Assembly (NCBI GenBank): GCA_036346255.1
Contig: JAYEVH010000331.1
Coordinates: 1-64,000, forward strand
DNA length: 64,000 nt
Direction: 5' to 3'
Source: Ampelocalamus luodianensis
Taxonomy: Eukaryota > Streptophyta > Magnoliopsida > Poales > Poaceae
Shown here: positions 24,480-37,568 of the stretch, one piece after another
How positions within the stretch are numbered: the stretch's first letter is position 1
Layout: every line of letters starts with the position of its first letter
Program-made: the position numbers and the translations under genes
Notes under the pieces: model-generated
What the model was told of the DNA's origin: nothing
What the model saw: only the letters and a program-made list of their open reading frames with translations
Databases searched by the model: none

Positions 24480-25480
24480 AAACTGGGAGGTCGTGGGGTC
24501 GTTGATCAAAGATCGCACGGCTCACGATCTCATGCTAAAACCCGCATGAGCTCACGGGCGCAAAGACCTCATCGCGCCAAGGGAGGTCTTAGCCGTTAGA
24601 TCTAGACTTGATGGTCCAATCTAACGAGGAGGTCCTAGACGGCAAGATCTAGCGAGAGGTCTAAGCCGTAGATCTTGAATCCAATGTTACGACCAGGCAC
24701 GACAACAAGACGCAAAGGAGGTCCTCGCGCTTATCAGAGGTCGTGGACCGCCGATCAAGATCCGGCGGTCCCGAGCACTAGGGAGGTCTAAAGGTCAACG
24801 ATTGATCGACGAGATCTTAACTCGCCGATCTCCCATAGGAGGTCCTGGGCGGCTGAGATCTACTCAGGAGGTTCAGCCCGTTAGATCTAAATCTAACGGT
24901 CCGTAGCCGGCAGTGGAGGTCCTAGACGGTCACGATCTCCGGTGGGAGGTCCCGAACGGCTAAGATGAAGCGAGGAGGTTGGGACGGCTAGGATTTCACC
25001 GAGGAGGTCATGGATGGCCATGATCTTCGCGGGAGGTCCTACGCGACAGTGTTCAACAGAGAGAGGTGCCGACGGTTCGATCTCCGTGGGAGGTCATGAA
25101 CGGTCCAGACCGAGCGGAGGAGGTCCTACGACTTCTTCACAAAGGGCCGAGGTGGTCTTTTGCAAAGAGGACCCTAAACGTAGTTTTGAAGGTTCTCTTT
25201 ACAAATGACCGTGGGTGGTCTTTGCACAAGAGGACCTTGGTGGGGTGGCTCGGGGTGGTTTTCAAAACGACTAAGGAAGGACTTTTGCAAAGAGGACCCC
25301 AAGGAGGTCCGAGAGGGCGGTTTTGACAAAACGATCGGGGTGACCTTTTCGCACAGAGGACCTCAAGGAGGTCTTTTGCAAAGGACCCCAAGGAGGAGGG
25401 TGATCCTAGCGGTCGATTTAACCTCACTGAGGTCTTTAACGGCCGATTTCTGCTGGGAGGTCCCGGAGTGGTTTTAATGG
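24480..25480 (-). repeat. Degenerate GAGGTC / AGATCT repeat region
   Basis: GGAGGTC-type motifs recur roughly every 30-50 bp, often alternating with AAGATCT or TTAGATCT. The right part (25130-25400) changes to units around TTTTGCAAAGAGGACC. A matching region is at about 34650-35600 in the other LTR. The reverse complement of the same motif forms the cleaner array in LTR C (57543-57821). Confidence 0.7.
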
Positions 25481-26271
25481 CGCAGACCTCCGGACAACGA
25501 CAAAAGGCGGTTAAGACAAATTAAATGCTCCAGATGATTGACAATAAATGAAACTAAAAGGGACACTTAATGATTTCCAAACTTTAATTCTAAACCCATG
25601 GCCCACACGCTCGCTGACTCCATCAAGACAAATTAGGACACAATTAATGCACCAATGATGAGCAATGATTTGAGCATTAAAGTGGTCCTAAGAATATGAT
25701 TTAAAACGGAGGTTTTGAACCGACAAAACCCGAAAGGCAGCATGCCGCTTGCCGGCGATGTGGACCTCGCCGGCGGAAACCAAAGGCACGAATGAGCTCC
25801 AAATAGGACGGAGGACCTAAGGGTGCAAAAACTACACCAACAGCACCACCAACCGCGCAACCGAGATAACCGCCGGGGACCAATTACGCCAAATCGAAAC
25901 CGAAGAGGTCTAAAAGAATAGGGATTGACATCAAATATCGACCAGGAATGGAGGGGAGCTAGAGGTGGCCGCAAGAGCTCCGTGAAGGTGGAGGTCACGA
26001 GGTGAAGAAGACGACGCTCCGCCACGAACCACACGCCCTACTTTATCAACCTCTGTGAAGGTCAAACAAAGCAAGTCGAGAGGTTCGAGGTGACCAAGAG
26101 AACAAAAGGATTAGCCAAAATTGCAATAATGAACCACGGAGCTCAAGGGTCGCGGAGAGCTCCAAGGTCGAGCAATGGTGACAGAGGCTTTGGGACTTGA
26201 GCTCAAGAGCAGAGGAAGAAACTAGGGGTGCAAGAATGGATCCAAAGAAACTTAAGGGAGAAGCCCGGATC

Positions 26272-26280
26272 CATATATAG
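26272..26280 (-). promoter_or_regulatory. TATA box of LTR B (3' copy)
   Basis: CTATATATG on the element strand, downstream of the repeat-rich sequence at 26700-26830. It is conserved in the other LTR at 36448-36456. Transcription would start roughly 30 bp further along, near 26240 (inference). Confidence 0.55.
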
Positions 26281-27387
26281 CCGAGCGCCAAAAATGAAAA
26301 CAAGGTCACACCCACTGGGTGCACGAGCTAGGCATCAACGACATGATGGGAGCAGTGTCGGGGTGACTTTTGAGCAAAAGGTGCCGCCAGACATTTAATG
26401 TTGGCAAAGACATAGCCGCTTGTCACCCTAGAGTTGACAAGGCATCGCCCCTACCGCCACGCACAAAATTGATAATGCCCAGCCCACCCGATGCAAAGGA
26501 GAGAAATAGGAAGACTGGTCAAATGAACTCAACGGCTAAATCACGAGCTCCACCAGGAGGTCGTGAGTCGCTGGATTGAAATCCAAGGCCCGATTTTGGG
26601 CTAAGATTAGGAGGTCCTAACACTTAGGGAGGTCCGAGCCACGATCTCAAGATGGACGGCTCAAGATCACCCAAGCGCTAGGGGTGGTCGTGGAGGGCCG
26701 AGAGGTCGCCAGGTGGTCTTTGCAAAGGTGCAAAGGAGGTCCTGGGAGGCCCTCGAGGTTGTCTTTGTAAAAGAACCCGAGGAGGTCGTGCGGGTGGGAG
26801 GTCCTTTACAAAGACCCGAGGAGGTCTTTGAGCGCCGGATTTGAAAATCCAATGGCCTGCACCACCTGCGCCAACCGACCGAGCCCGACACGGCTAAGCT
26901 GCTCGGTGTGACCAAGACTGAGGTCGAGTCCAAGTCCGACTCGGACCAGGCTTAGGGTTTAATTTTGAACCGATCTTGAAGGGACTTTTAGAGCTAGCAA
27001 ACTAGCTCCAAATTCTATGAAATTTTGGCAGAGCTTGTCGACATTGAGATGGACCTTGCATAAAATTTCCAAAGGTTTTATGTGAGCATTTTCTCCGTAA
27101 ATTATACAATGCTTTGAGCTAGGGTTTGACTACAAGTCAAGCAAGTTTGACGACCAGAAAACTCTTCAAACAATTTCAAAATTTGTGAAATTTTTCAGAG
27201 GGTCACATATCAACCCAAGAACTTAGGAAAATATTTCCTGTGAGATGATCAATGACTTGTGACTTTGTATCTCCATACTCGTGCAATAATTGTTTAGTAC
27301 ACACAGAAATACATGATGTAAGGAAAAGTTTTAATTTCTACTAATTTTCTTACATTTGAAACACAAGTTGAAAATGGGGATGTTACA

Positions 27388-27400
27388 AACCTCCCCTTAC
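27388..27400 (-). other. Element B polypurine tract
   Basis: AACCTCCCCTTAC on the plus strand gives GTAAGGGGAGGTT on the element strand, directly at the LTR start. Confidence 0.75.
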
Positions 27401-27424
27401 AAAAATCTCGTCCCGAGATTTGGT

Positions 27425-28930
27425 TCACTCGGAAAAGGAAGAGGGGTAGTCTCGACGAAGACGATCTTCTCGCTCCCAAGTAGCCTCATCCTCGAATGAT
27501 TCACCATCGAACCTTAAGGAACTTGATGGTCTTATTCCTCGCTCTTCGCTCAGCCTCCTCGAGTATGCGAACAGACGCCGCATGAGGTCAAATCTTCCCG
27601 GGACATCAAGAGTTTCAACGAGCTTCTCGCTTGGAACACGGAGGCACTTCTTTAGCCGGGACACATGGAACACATCATGTACCCCGCCAAAGGCAGCAGT
27701 AACTCCAACTTGTAGGCAATACTCTTCTTCTCGATAACACTGCATGGACCGACATATCGAGGAGCTAACTTCCCTTGACACCAAAACGCCGTGACCTTTC
27801 AGAGGAGAAACCTTGAGATAAACGAAGTCATTGGGCTCAAAGCTCAACTCACGACGACGACGATCCGCATAGCTCTTCTCGCCTGATTGAGTCAGGCGCA
27901 AGCTGTCACGAATGAGCTGGACTTGACCCGCCTCATTAATTGAGTCCGCCAAAGAAAGGTCTTTCACCGGCCTCGCACCAGTTCAACGGGTTCTACACTT
28001 TCTCCCGTATAAGGCCCTCGAATGGTGCCATGCCAAGACCGCTTGGAAACCGTTGTTGTAAGAAACTCGCGAATGGCAAGCACTTCTCCCGTTGCTTCCC
28101 ATAGGAAAGAACACAAGCTCGCAAAGATGTCCTCCAAAACTTGGTTGACCCTCTCGGTCGACCATCCGCTTGGGGGTGATACGTCAGGCCGAAGAAAGAC
28201 GAGTTCCCATAGCTTCTTGCAAGCTATGCCGTAATCGAGAAGTGAAGATGGAACCACGATCGAAACGATCGCCTTCGCACTCCCATGCAAGCTCACGATC
28301 CTCGGCGATATAGAGCCCGCAAGGTGACCAGACGAATCTTGGTCTTGACTGGAAGAAAGTGTGCCACTTTCGCCAACCGTCAATGATAACCCAAATGGCA
28401 TCATTGCCCCGCTGGTGACTGGTAGGCCGGTGATAAAATCCATCCCGACCAATCCCACTTCCACTCCGAATGGGCAAGGGTCAAGCAATCCAATGGACGC
28501 CATGCTCGGCTTTGACACGACGACACATCGCCGCACTCGCAACGAACCTCGCGATCTCCCTCTTCATTCGGTCCACCAAAATCTCTCGTGAAGATCCCGT
28601 ACATCTTCGTGGCCCCGGATGAATGGATAATCTGGAATCGTGGGCTTCATGGAGGATCAAATTCGCAACTCTATGTCCTTTGGAACCACGAGGCGCTGTT
28701 CGAACCTCAAGACACCAAGCTCATCTACTGAGAAGCACTTGGTCGTTCGCTTTGACATTTTCCTTGATGCGTTTACCCTAACATCCGATCGCCGAAAGCG
28801 CACTGATCCGATCCACCAAGGTTGGTCAGACAACCAAGGCGAGGGAACCATGCTCAACCAAACCCGTGCTGAGACGCCAAACTCCCAGAAGAGGGGGTCG
28901 ATGCTCTGAAGCAACAATGCATTGCAATGC
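27425..28930 (-). pseudogene. Element B integrase and chromodomain-like tail
   Basis: The zinc-binding part is split across frames at 28930-28500. The core has VGMDFITGLP (about 28420-28460) and ISPRIVSLHG (about 28275-28310). The C-terminal frame 27967-27425 carries the NDFVYLKVSPLKG segment, GVHDVFHVSRLKKCLRVP, and ends in a chromodomain-like stretch with FEDEATWEREDRLRRDYP and a stop next to the polypurine tract. This is the best preserved C-terminus of the window and is the main basis for calling the family a chromovirus. Two or more frameshifts split the gene. Confidence 0.82.
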
Positions 28931-29400
28931 GCTTATGACTAAGCGCATCCGCGAACGACATTAGCCTTGCCCTGATGGTAGTGAATACCCATGTCATAGT
29001 CCTGATCAACTCCAACCATCTCCTTTGCCCGAGGTTCGATCCGTTGGGTAAACAAATACTTCAAGCTTTTGTGATCCGAATACACTTCACAACGACATCG
29101 ATTAGGTAATGTCGCCAAATCTTAAGTGCATGGATCACGCGCCAACTCCAAGTCATGGGTAGGATAGTTAAGTTCATGAGGTCTCAATTGCCTTGATGCA
29201 TAGGCCACTACCTTGCCTTCTTGCATAAGGACACAACCGAGGCCTCGAACGAGAAGCGCCACAAAAGATATCAAGCTTCGACGGACATCGGGAGAACAAG
29301 AACAGAGCGTGGTCAATCGCTTCTTAGTGCTTGAAACCGCTCGCAATCAGCGACCACGAACTTCTTGTCCTTCTTGAGCAACTCACATCGGCTTCGCTTA
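28931..29400 (-). pseudogene. Element B RNase H
   Basis: GLGCVLMQEGKVVAYASRQL followed by RPHELNYPTHDLELA is readable at 29265-29140, the typical RNase H core of plant gypsy elements. The DIYCDAS start just before it is broken. RT lies upstream and integrase downstream. Confidence 0.8.
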
Positions 29401-30376
29401 TCTTGGAGAAGTTCTTGATAAAGCGACGATAATATCCCGCTAAACCAAGAAAACTCCAACTTGCGTGACCAAGTAGGTCGACTCAGAAAGCACATCGCCG
29501 ATCTTGCTAGGATCCACGCCACGCCCCGCCGAAAGAATATGGCCTAAGAAGGCTACTTCCTTCAACCGTAACGCCGCACTTGTCGAACTCTCGATACGAC
29601 TTGTGCTCATGAGCTTGCCCAACACAGCTTCAAATGCTCTGGTGTGTTCCTCCTCGCCTTAGAGTAGATAAGGATATCATCGATGAAGACCACAACGAAC
29701 CTATCCAAATATTCCATGAACACCGAATTCATGAGGTTCATGAACAAGGCCGAGCATTGGTTGCGAATGACATGACGGTATACTCGCACAAGCCATAACG
29801 AGTAGAAAGCCGCCTTTGGGATATCCTCGTCTAATCCGAACTTGATGATATCCCACTCTCAAATCAATCTTGGAGAAGACTCGAGCTCGCTTAATTGATC
29901 AAGAGGTCATCGATACGGGCAAAGGGTACTTGTTCTTACCGTTACTTCATTAAGTGGACGGTAATCAACGCACATGCGCAGCTGCCTTGTCCTTTTTCGA
30001 CAAAGATTGCCGAGCATCCCAGTGAGACGAGCTAGGCGGATGAAACCCTTCTCTTGAAGCTCACCCACCGCTTCTTCAACTCCACCAACTCAATTGGGTC
30101 CATCCGGTAAGGCCTCTTTGAAATCGGGCGATACGGAACCAACTCAATGACAAACTCGAGGTCTCGAATCGTGGCATCCTCGAAGGTCGCCGGGAAGACA
30201 TCAACAAAGTCACATACCACCGACTTCACTAATATCTCAGAGTGGCTTCGCTGAGCGCGAAGAGATGCGGATCCCGCAGCCTTCGCGAAGCGTAACTCGC
30301 CGCCGTAAGGATCGGTGAGGTAGATGAGCCTCCTAGCGCAATCAATTTGTCCCATGTGCCGAGACAACCAATCCAT
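29401..30376 (-). pseudogene. Element B reverse transcriptase
   Basis: The N-terminal part is readable from 30376: VVCDFVDVFPATFEDATIRD, then LVPYRPISKRPYRM and ELVELKK. The catalytic segment at 29789-29607 has MNLMNSVFMEYLDRFVVVFI followed by DDILIYSK; FIDD is at 29676-29687. The middle part is frame-broken. The motif order is that of Ty3/gypsy RT. MDWLSRHMG at the start of the frame at 30376 is the end of the protease. Confidence 0.85.
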
Positions 30377-30720
30377 GCCTAGGATTACATCTAAGCTCGC
30401 CGATCAAGGAGGATAAGGTTTGCCAAGAATCCTACCCTTCTATCTCAATGTGGGACATCCTACACTCGATTCAGCTCTCAACTCCGAACCGAGAGCGAAT
30501 GAGCAAGCTGGGACCAACAATGGAGTAAAAAGAAGACCTCCCACAAGCAAAGAAAAGACTAAACAAAAGAATGAGATGCGCTCAATCAAACAAAATCAGA
30601 AAGGTGGAAAGAGTTAACCGAAAGGGTACCCAACACGACGCCGGGTGCCTCCGTGCCTCCTCCGCATGAGATGAGGTTGACGCGCCACTACCCACGCCTT
30701 GGGTAGCGGGACAACCTTCT
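30360..30720 (-). pseudogene. Element B aspartic protease
   Basis: The end of the domain (MDWLSRHMG) is readable at 30376-30350. The active-site aspartate lies near 30582-30590 at the end of a gag-side frame (ILFD followed by a stop). The triad codons are lost there by a 3-base gap relative to the usual layout. The break is at the same place as in elements A and D. Confidence 0.7.
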
Positions 30721-30759
30721 CGATCTCGAGAAGAACCACCTCCCGCCCGCCCTCCATTA

Positions 30760-31662
30760 GGACGCGGGCCGCCCAGCCCCGTTAGGGCAACCATGGCATA
30801 ATGCCCTTCGTTGCACGAAAAGCTGGGTGACCCGCACCGGATTGCGGGGCCACTCGCTGGTTCGCAGCGCACGGATCGGGCAACGGCTCGCGGAGGCGCG
30901 AATCGTGCCGCGGCCCTGGTGGTAGGGAAGCTACGTAACGGCCCCCGGGTAGGCCCGACACGACGAGAGAGGCCGCCTGCGCGCACCGCTGGCCTCCCAC
31001 TTGCGCTATGACTCGCCACCGCCTTGGCCTTGTGCTCAGCAACAATGGCCTTGTCCACCAAGGCCCGAAGTCGCAAAGTCCACAATGGAGAGCCCGCCTT
31101 GCGCCTCCTCGCACAAACCTCCATGAACTTCTCCCGCTGGCCTCATCGCTGGCCACCTCGATGGAGCATAACGAGCCAAGTGGTTGAACTCGCATGTACT
31201 CCATCACCGACTTACGCCTTGCTTGAGCACGAAACTCTTCTTCTTCACTTCATCAAGCCGGCAGGATGTGAGCTCGACGAACGCCGTCCGAACTCATCCC
31301 AAGAGACAGGTGGCCGGCGGGCTGCATGGCCAAGAAGTTCTCCCACCAGAGAGTGCCGCCTCAAGCCGATGGGAGGCAAAGAGTGCCCGCCCCGGTCCAG
31401 CATCGAGCAACGCCGAGCTTACGCCAACCCGACGCAGCCAACATTCGCGCCCAATGGGTCTCGACTGAGAACGTGGGGGCCGAGTCGCGAAGAAACTCGA
31501 AGCGCCCCCCACGGGATCGAGGTCCACCCGCCCGATCCCGAGGCACCGGAAGGGCGGAGGTGTTCGCGCGCATAACATCCAGCAGACCTCCTGCCCTCCG
31601 AGCGTTGCGCCGATCCGAGAAGGACTCACCATGGTCGGAGGAGGCGAAGCTCCTCATCTAAA
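30760..31662 (-). pseudogene. Element B gag
   Basis: Gag is scattered over three frames. The N-terminal part lies near 31657-31360. The middle part (31207-31080) includes EYMRV and ASDEASG, matching the capsid end of elements A and D. ALVDKAIVAEHKAKA lies near 31060-31020. A zinc-knuckle-like NEGHYA lies near 30805-30825. The order matches gag of element D. Frames break often and CAG/CTG trinucleotides are rare across it. Confidence 0.7.
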
Positions 31663-32445
31663 CCAGTTGCCGACCACGGCCGCACGAGTACCTCCAAACC
31701 ATCCCGCTTTAAGGAACTTAGGTTAGAAACCAAAGCACTAACATTAGAAGTTGATGAAAGCGAAAGCTAACGATTAGGGAATGAGACATCACCCTAACCG
31801 AAAGCCAAAAACAGCAAGTAACAACTTTAAATGTTTTCAAAGAAGCTCCAAAACAGCAAGGAAACTCCAAACCAAGCTCAACTTCTCAATGCCATTAACC
31901 CGTATTGAATGAACGAGTAATAGTGTGAGAAGATAAAAATTTCAGCACACTACAACCAGCCTAACACTACTCAAGAACAAGGTTAAGGCGATAAAATAAC
32001 GTTAGATACTTAGCTAACTAGTATCACATCTTACCCTTTTATTCCCACAAGTTTTACTTGGTTAATTTCTTATTTTCTACCCTCGTTAGAACCTTTGAGC
32101 TGCTGTCCGAAATTGAATGATCGCTGTCCAGATTTCGTGCATCCAAGCCTCCTAATTGAAATCTTCAACTTCGAAGCTTCAAAACCTTGTAGAGGGCGGC
32201 TAACATTTCAATTTGCCAAGCTCTTTGGTCCCAAAACCCAATTAATCGATAATGACTATCTTTTGAGAGAAGGAAAGGGAAAACACTTTTAAAACTCAAA
32301 TTAGAGCAAGACGAGAGAAGAAAGCTAAGATAGGTAAGGAATAAAATCCGAGAACTTACTTAAGCTTTTCAAATCATTTGACCCTTTGAAAATAAGGTTT
32401 TCAAAATATCCTAAGGACGACCAAGCTTGGTTACTACGGTGGAAT
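31663..32445 (-). other. Element B leader between PBS and gag
   Basis: Non-coding AT-rich leader. A CCTAAGGACGACC stretch near the primer binding site (about 32410-32423) is shared with elements A and D. Nothing else was recognised. Confidence 0.5.
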
Positions 32446-32458
32446 GGCTCGATACCAA
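32446..32458 (-). other. Element B primer binding site
   Basis: TTGGTATCGAGCC on the element strand, 2 nt from the LTR, identical to that of element A including the change at the CAG. Confidence 0.75.
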
Positions 32459-33263
32459 CTTGTGAGGACCCTGTTTATTCGGCTTGTACTGCTTAACCAT
32501 CCACTAGGTCCTAACAAAGACAAATCAAATAAACTAAGCCTCGAGATATGTATACTTAAATGCAAGATACACACACCTTCACAAAATCATGCATCAATTC
32601 CATTCATACACATAGAGCCAAGCAAAAGCAACAACGAAAGACATAGATAATATAAAGAGAGTTATTACAAAGAGAGGCCGACTGCCAAAATTCATAAAGA
32701 TAAGTAAATACACTGGAAGCAAATGGCCATAAGATGGCGATGAACAAAAGCCAATCGGTGTGCCTTTACCCACAAGGCAACCAACCGGACCGCCAAGCTA
32801 ATCGTCCCAACAAATTGCGCAACACATACTCACAAAAGTGAGGCCCTTGGGGCTCACCTTCTTCCTCTGCAACAATTAATATTAAGAAAGCGTATGAGTA
32901 CAAAACTTGTTTTTGTACTGCAAGACCGACGTGTGAGATAACAGAACTATAATTAACTACATGCAAGCTTTATTTAAGTGGATGAGGCTTTGGACTTATT
33001 TTCAAAGATAAAGCAAGTTTTCATTTATGATAAGGTAATAGATTCAAAGCAAGTTTGCAATTAACTTTTATTGTTCAAATAAAAGAGAGACAATAATAAC
33101 GTGAGATAGAGAACAACACCAACCTAGAAGTGACTAACCCATAGTCACCACAACAATAGCATGAAGTACCCCTTCATACCACCCATGTCAAGTTTAAGTT
33201 TTAAAAGGTTGTAGTCTAGTTCTTGTGGGAAATAACCAAGCGTGTCCATAACCTAGGGCGAGG

Positions 33264-33275
33264 CTATTCGAATAG
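33264..33275 (-). repeat. LTR palindrome module, copy 5
   Basis: CTATTCGAATAG in the 5' LTR of element B. Confidence 0.85.
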
Positions 33276-36200
33276 TTTTAAACCTGCAGGGGTGTACCAA
33301 TGTACCCACACGATAGACCAGCCTTTCCACCACCACTGTTAGCACACTTCCTTTGGTATGCGAGGCATGGCTAAGTCTAACAAGGCGCTTTCCAATGGGC
33401 GATGCTAATTAAGAGCGCAACCCACGGGAGAAAGACACATTAAGGCGGCCTAACCGGACGCTAATGCTCCTCCAAACACCACAACACACACACACAGAAC
33501 ACACCCACCGACCAGCTCATAATTAACACCTCCCAAAGTACTTAGTCAAGAGAGGTTCCATATCCCCTCGTGTGGTTAGCACGCAACAATTGCTTGGATC
33601 AATGGCACAAGTAACTCGGTCCTTAGGGACTTAGGCACCATTCCACACACCCAAAGATCACATCAACATACCATTGTGCCCAAGCCAAGATATAATTTTT
33701 GTTTTGAGTTTTGATTTGCAAAATGGTAAAACACAAGGGTTGGACATAATGGAGTAGTATAAGTAATTGTGTGATCAAGATCACCGACTAAGTCGATGAT
33801 CGCCCAATACTACCGATGCTAGGCATGGCTAAGCAATATTTATTCGAATCTACTAAGTGACAAGAGCTCATCCAACGAACTCTAATCACAAAGAAATAAC
33901 CTAGGCTCGGTGTAGTAGAGGATAATTATTTACCTAGGATTATGCAACTAGAGGTCTAACTAATCAATTTAACAACAAAATAGCAATGCATACATAGAAG
34001 TTAAACAAAATATTAGACTTTAAAAGTAATGGGATTAATGGGAAATGGTCAACCGCTTGCACGCTTCTTTGTTGCTCAATTTGTTGCGGAGGGTCGTTCT
34101 CGGGTTACGCAAATATCGAATCCTAAGCGAAAGAACGAAAACAACCAATAAGGCGAGCAACACTTAAATGAAAAAGCAAGCAACAATTATCCAAATGCGA
34201 CAGAAATTTATACACAAGGTAGAATATGGATATACCTAGACATAGAAACTGGAAAAACTTAATTTGGACTTGTGGTGCAAAAGATATTCTCTAAAAACCT
34301 AATTTTACCATAATTAGCACTGTAGCAAAAATATTTTCTAGAAAGATTTTGAAGCTGAAACTTTTATGGTAGCTACCCACTGGTATAGTGGTAACCCATA
34401 TAAAATTTCAGGTCATTTGGAGTTAAAATGATTTAGTTATGATTTTTCTAAGTTTTAAATCTAAGACATGATTAATTTCAGTATTAAAGATCATGCAAAA
34501 CCTATACTAAGCTAAAGTACTTTAACAGATGCATTTATAGAACTTTAGTTTGTTAAATTTGACTCTGAGAGAAAAAGTTATGCAATTTTGAAGTTTAAAA
34601 CAATTAATATGTGCAAATAAAAGCTTCTGACTAAACTGAAAACCCATAAAAATCGGGAGGTCGTGGGCCGTTGATCAAAGATCGCACGGCTCACGATCTC
34701 GATGCTAAAACCCGCATGAGCTCCAGGCGCAAAGACCTCATCGCGCCAAGGGAGGTCTTAGCCGCTTGATCTAGACTTGATGGTCCGAATCTAACGAGGA
34801 GGTCCTAGACGGCAAGATCTAGCGAGGAGGTCTAAGCCGTAGATCTTGAATCAATGGCTACGACCGATTGCACGCCACACAAGACGCAAAGGAGGTCCTC
34901 GCGCCTATCAGAGGTCGTGGACCGTCGGATCAAGATCTGGCGGTCCGAGCACTAGGGAGGTTTAAAGGTCAACGATTGATCGGACGAGATCTTAACGGCT
35001 CGAGATCTCCCATAGGAGGTCCCGGCGGTTGAGATCTACAGAGAGGTCTAGCAGTTAGATCTAAATCTAACGGTCCGGAGAGTGGCAGGAGGTCCTAGAC
35101 AGTCACGATCTCCGATTGGGAGGTCTGAACGCTAAGATGAAGCGAGGAGGTTGGGGCGGCTAGGATTTCACCGAGGAGGTCATGGATGGCCATGATCTTG
35201 CGGGAGGTCCTACGCGACAGTGTTCAACGAGAGAGAGTCGGACGGTTCGGATCTCCGTGAGGAGGTCATGAACGGTCCGGATCTCAGCGGAGGAGGTCCC
35301 ACGACTTCTTCACAAAGGGCCGCAGGTGGTCTTTTTGCAAAGAGGACCCTAAGCGTAGTTTTGAAGGTTCTCTTTACAAATGACCAGGGTGGTCTTTTGC
35401 ACAAGAGGACCTTGGTGGGGTGGCTCGGGGTGGTTTCAAAACGACTAAGGAAGGACTTTTGCAAAGAGGACCCCAAGGAGGTCCGAGAGGCGGTTTTGAC
35501 AAAACGACGGGTGACCTTTTCGCCTGAGAGGACCTCAAGGAGGTCTTTGCAAAAAGGACCCCAAGGAGGAGGGTGATCCTAGCGGCCGGGATTTAACTCA
35601 CTGAGGTCTTTAACGGCGAGATTTGGCGGGGAGGTCTGGAGTGGTTTTAATGGCGCAGACCTCCGGACAACGACAAAGGCGCGGTTAAGACAAATTAAAT
35701 GCTCCAGATGATTGACAATAAATGAAACTAAAAGGACACTTAATGATTTCCAAACTTTAATTCTAAACCCATGGCCCCACGTCGGTGACTCCACGGCACA
35801 AATTAGGACACAATTAATGCACCAATGATGAGCAATGATTTGAGCATTAAAGTGGTCCTAAGAATATGATTTAAAACGGAGGTTTTGAACCGACAAAACC
35901 CGAAGGCGTGCAGCGGCTTGCCGCCGGCGATGTGGACCTCGTCGGCGAAACCAAAGGCACGAATGAGCTCCAAATAGGACGGAGGACCTAAGGGTGCAAA
36001 AACTACACCAACAACACCACCAGCCGGCGCTAACCGGAGATAACCGCCGGGGACCAGTCACTACTAAGGCAAACCAAGAGGTCTAAAAGAATAGGGATTT
36101 CCGATCAAATCTCGACTGGGGAATGGAGGAGCTAGAGGTGGCCGCAAGAGCTCAGGTGAAGGTGGAGGTCGCCGGAGGTGAAGAAGACGCTCCCGCCACG

Positions 36201-36447
36201 AACCACACGCTCCTACTTTATCAACCTGCATGAAGGTCAAACAAAGCAAGTCGAGAGGTTCGAGGTGACCAAGAGAACAAAAGGATTAGCCAAAATTGCA
36301 ATAATGAACCTTTGGAGCTCAAGGGTGCGGAGAGCTCCAAGGTCGAGCAATGGTGACAGAGGCTTTGGGGACTTGAGCTCAAGAGCGAGAGGAAGAAACT
36401 AGGGGTGCAAGAATGGATCCAAAGAAACTTAAGGAGAAGCCGGGATC

Positions 36448-36456
36448 CATATATAG
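36448..36456 (-). promoter_or_regulatory. TATA box of LTR B (5' copy)
   Basis: CTATATATG on the element strand. This is the copy that would drive the full-length transcript of element B, with the start expected near 36415 (inference). Confidence 0.55.
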
Positions 36457-37568
36457 CCGGCGCCAAAAATGAAAACAAGGTCACACCCACTCGTGCACTG
36501 AGCTAGGGCATCAACGACATGATGGGAGGCGGTGTCGAGGTGACTTTTGAGCAAAGGTCTTTGCGGACATTTAATGTTGGCAGCACATAGCCGCTTGTCA
36601 CCCTAGAGTTGACAAGGCCTTGCTCCCTCGCCACGCACAAAATTGATAATGCCAGTGCCCACCCGACGAGGAGAGAAATAGGAAGGCTGGTCAAATGAAC
36701 TCAACGGCTAAATCGTTGAGCTCCACGGGAGAGTCGTGGTCGTTGGATTGAAAATCAAGGGCCAGATTTTGGGCTAAGTATTAGAGGTCCTAACACTTAG
36801 GGAGGTCCGAGCCACAGATCTCAAGATGGGCGGCTCAAGATCACCCAAGCGCTAGGGGTGGTCGTGGAGGGTGAGGAGGTCGCCAGGTGGTCTTTGCAAA
36901 GGTGCAAAGGAGGTCCCGGGAGGCCCTCGAGGTTGTCTTTGTAAAAGAACCCGAGGAGGTCGTGCGGGTGGGAGGTCCTTTACAAAGACCCGAGGAGGTC
37001 TTTGAGCCTGTCGGTTGAAAATCCAATGGCCCGGACCACTGCCTAACTTGGCCGAGGCAGACACACGGCTAAGCGGCTCGGTGTGACCAAGACTGGAGGT
37101 CCGAGTCCGTCGACTCGGACCAGGCTTAGGTTTAATTTTGAATTGAGATCTTGAAGGGACTTTAGAGCTAGCAAACTAGCTCCAAATTCTATGAAATTTT
37201 GTGAGTAGCTTGTCGACATTGAGATGGACCTTGTATAAAATTTCCAAAGGTTTTATCTTGAGCATTTTTCTCCAGAAATTATACAATGCTTTGAGCTAGG
37301 GTTTGACTACAAGTCAAGCAAGTTTGATGACCCTTAAAACTCTTCAAACAATTTCTAAAATTTGTGAAATTTTTCGGAGGGTCACATATCAACCCAAGAA
37401 CTTAGGAAAATATTTCCAGAGATGATCAAGAGACTTGTGACTTTGTATCTCCATACTCTTGTACAATAATTGTTTAGTACACACGGAAATACATGATGTA
37501 AGAAAAAAAGTTTTAATTTCTACTAATTTTCTTACATTTGAAACACAAGTTGAAAATGGGGATGTTAC

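Larger units (their letters stand above)
22304..27387 (-). repeat. Element B 3' LTR, about 5.1 kb
   Basis: It is a direct repeat of 32461-37568 and ends GGGGATGTTACA at 27387. The outer start reads TCAGAGGACC where the partner has TGTGAGGACC. It contains the palindrome module (23105-23116), a dense GAGGTC repeat region (about 24480-25480) and a TATA box (26272-26280). Open frames across 25066-25427 translate the tandem repeats and are not genes. Confidence 0.88.
22304..37568 (-). mobile_element. Element B: full Ty3/gypsy retrotransposon
   Basis: Long LTRs lie at 22304-27387 and 32461-37568 around a minus-strand gag-pol region. The plan matches element A, and the outer parts of the LTRs are homologous to those of A, but the inner halves differ. 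The right side abuts the broken pol of plus-strand element E, so B probably inserted into E, although the left flank is not recognisably E. No target duplication is visible. Near-identity of the LTR pair in AT-rich intervals (24060-24480 versus 34220-34640) suggests youth. Confidence 0.88.
32461..37568 (-). repeat. Element B 5' LTR, about 5.1 kb
   Basis: Starts TGTGAGGACC at 32461 and ends GGATGTTAC at 37568, one base short of the TGTTACA of the partner. It has the same internal landmarks as 22304-27387, including the TATA box at 36448-36456. Confidence 0.88.

Noticed and set aside
25066..25427. Overlapping frames on both strands with repeated peptides
   Set aside because: The peptides are translations of the GAGGTC/TTTGCAAAG tandem repeats. 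Both strands are open because of the repeats, not because of a gene.
24480..25480. Regular spacing of short repeats, considered as a CRISPR-like array
   Set aside because: Units vary in length and sequence, spacers are not unique, the array is inside an LTR present twice, and the genome is eukaryotic.
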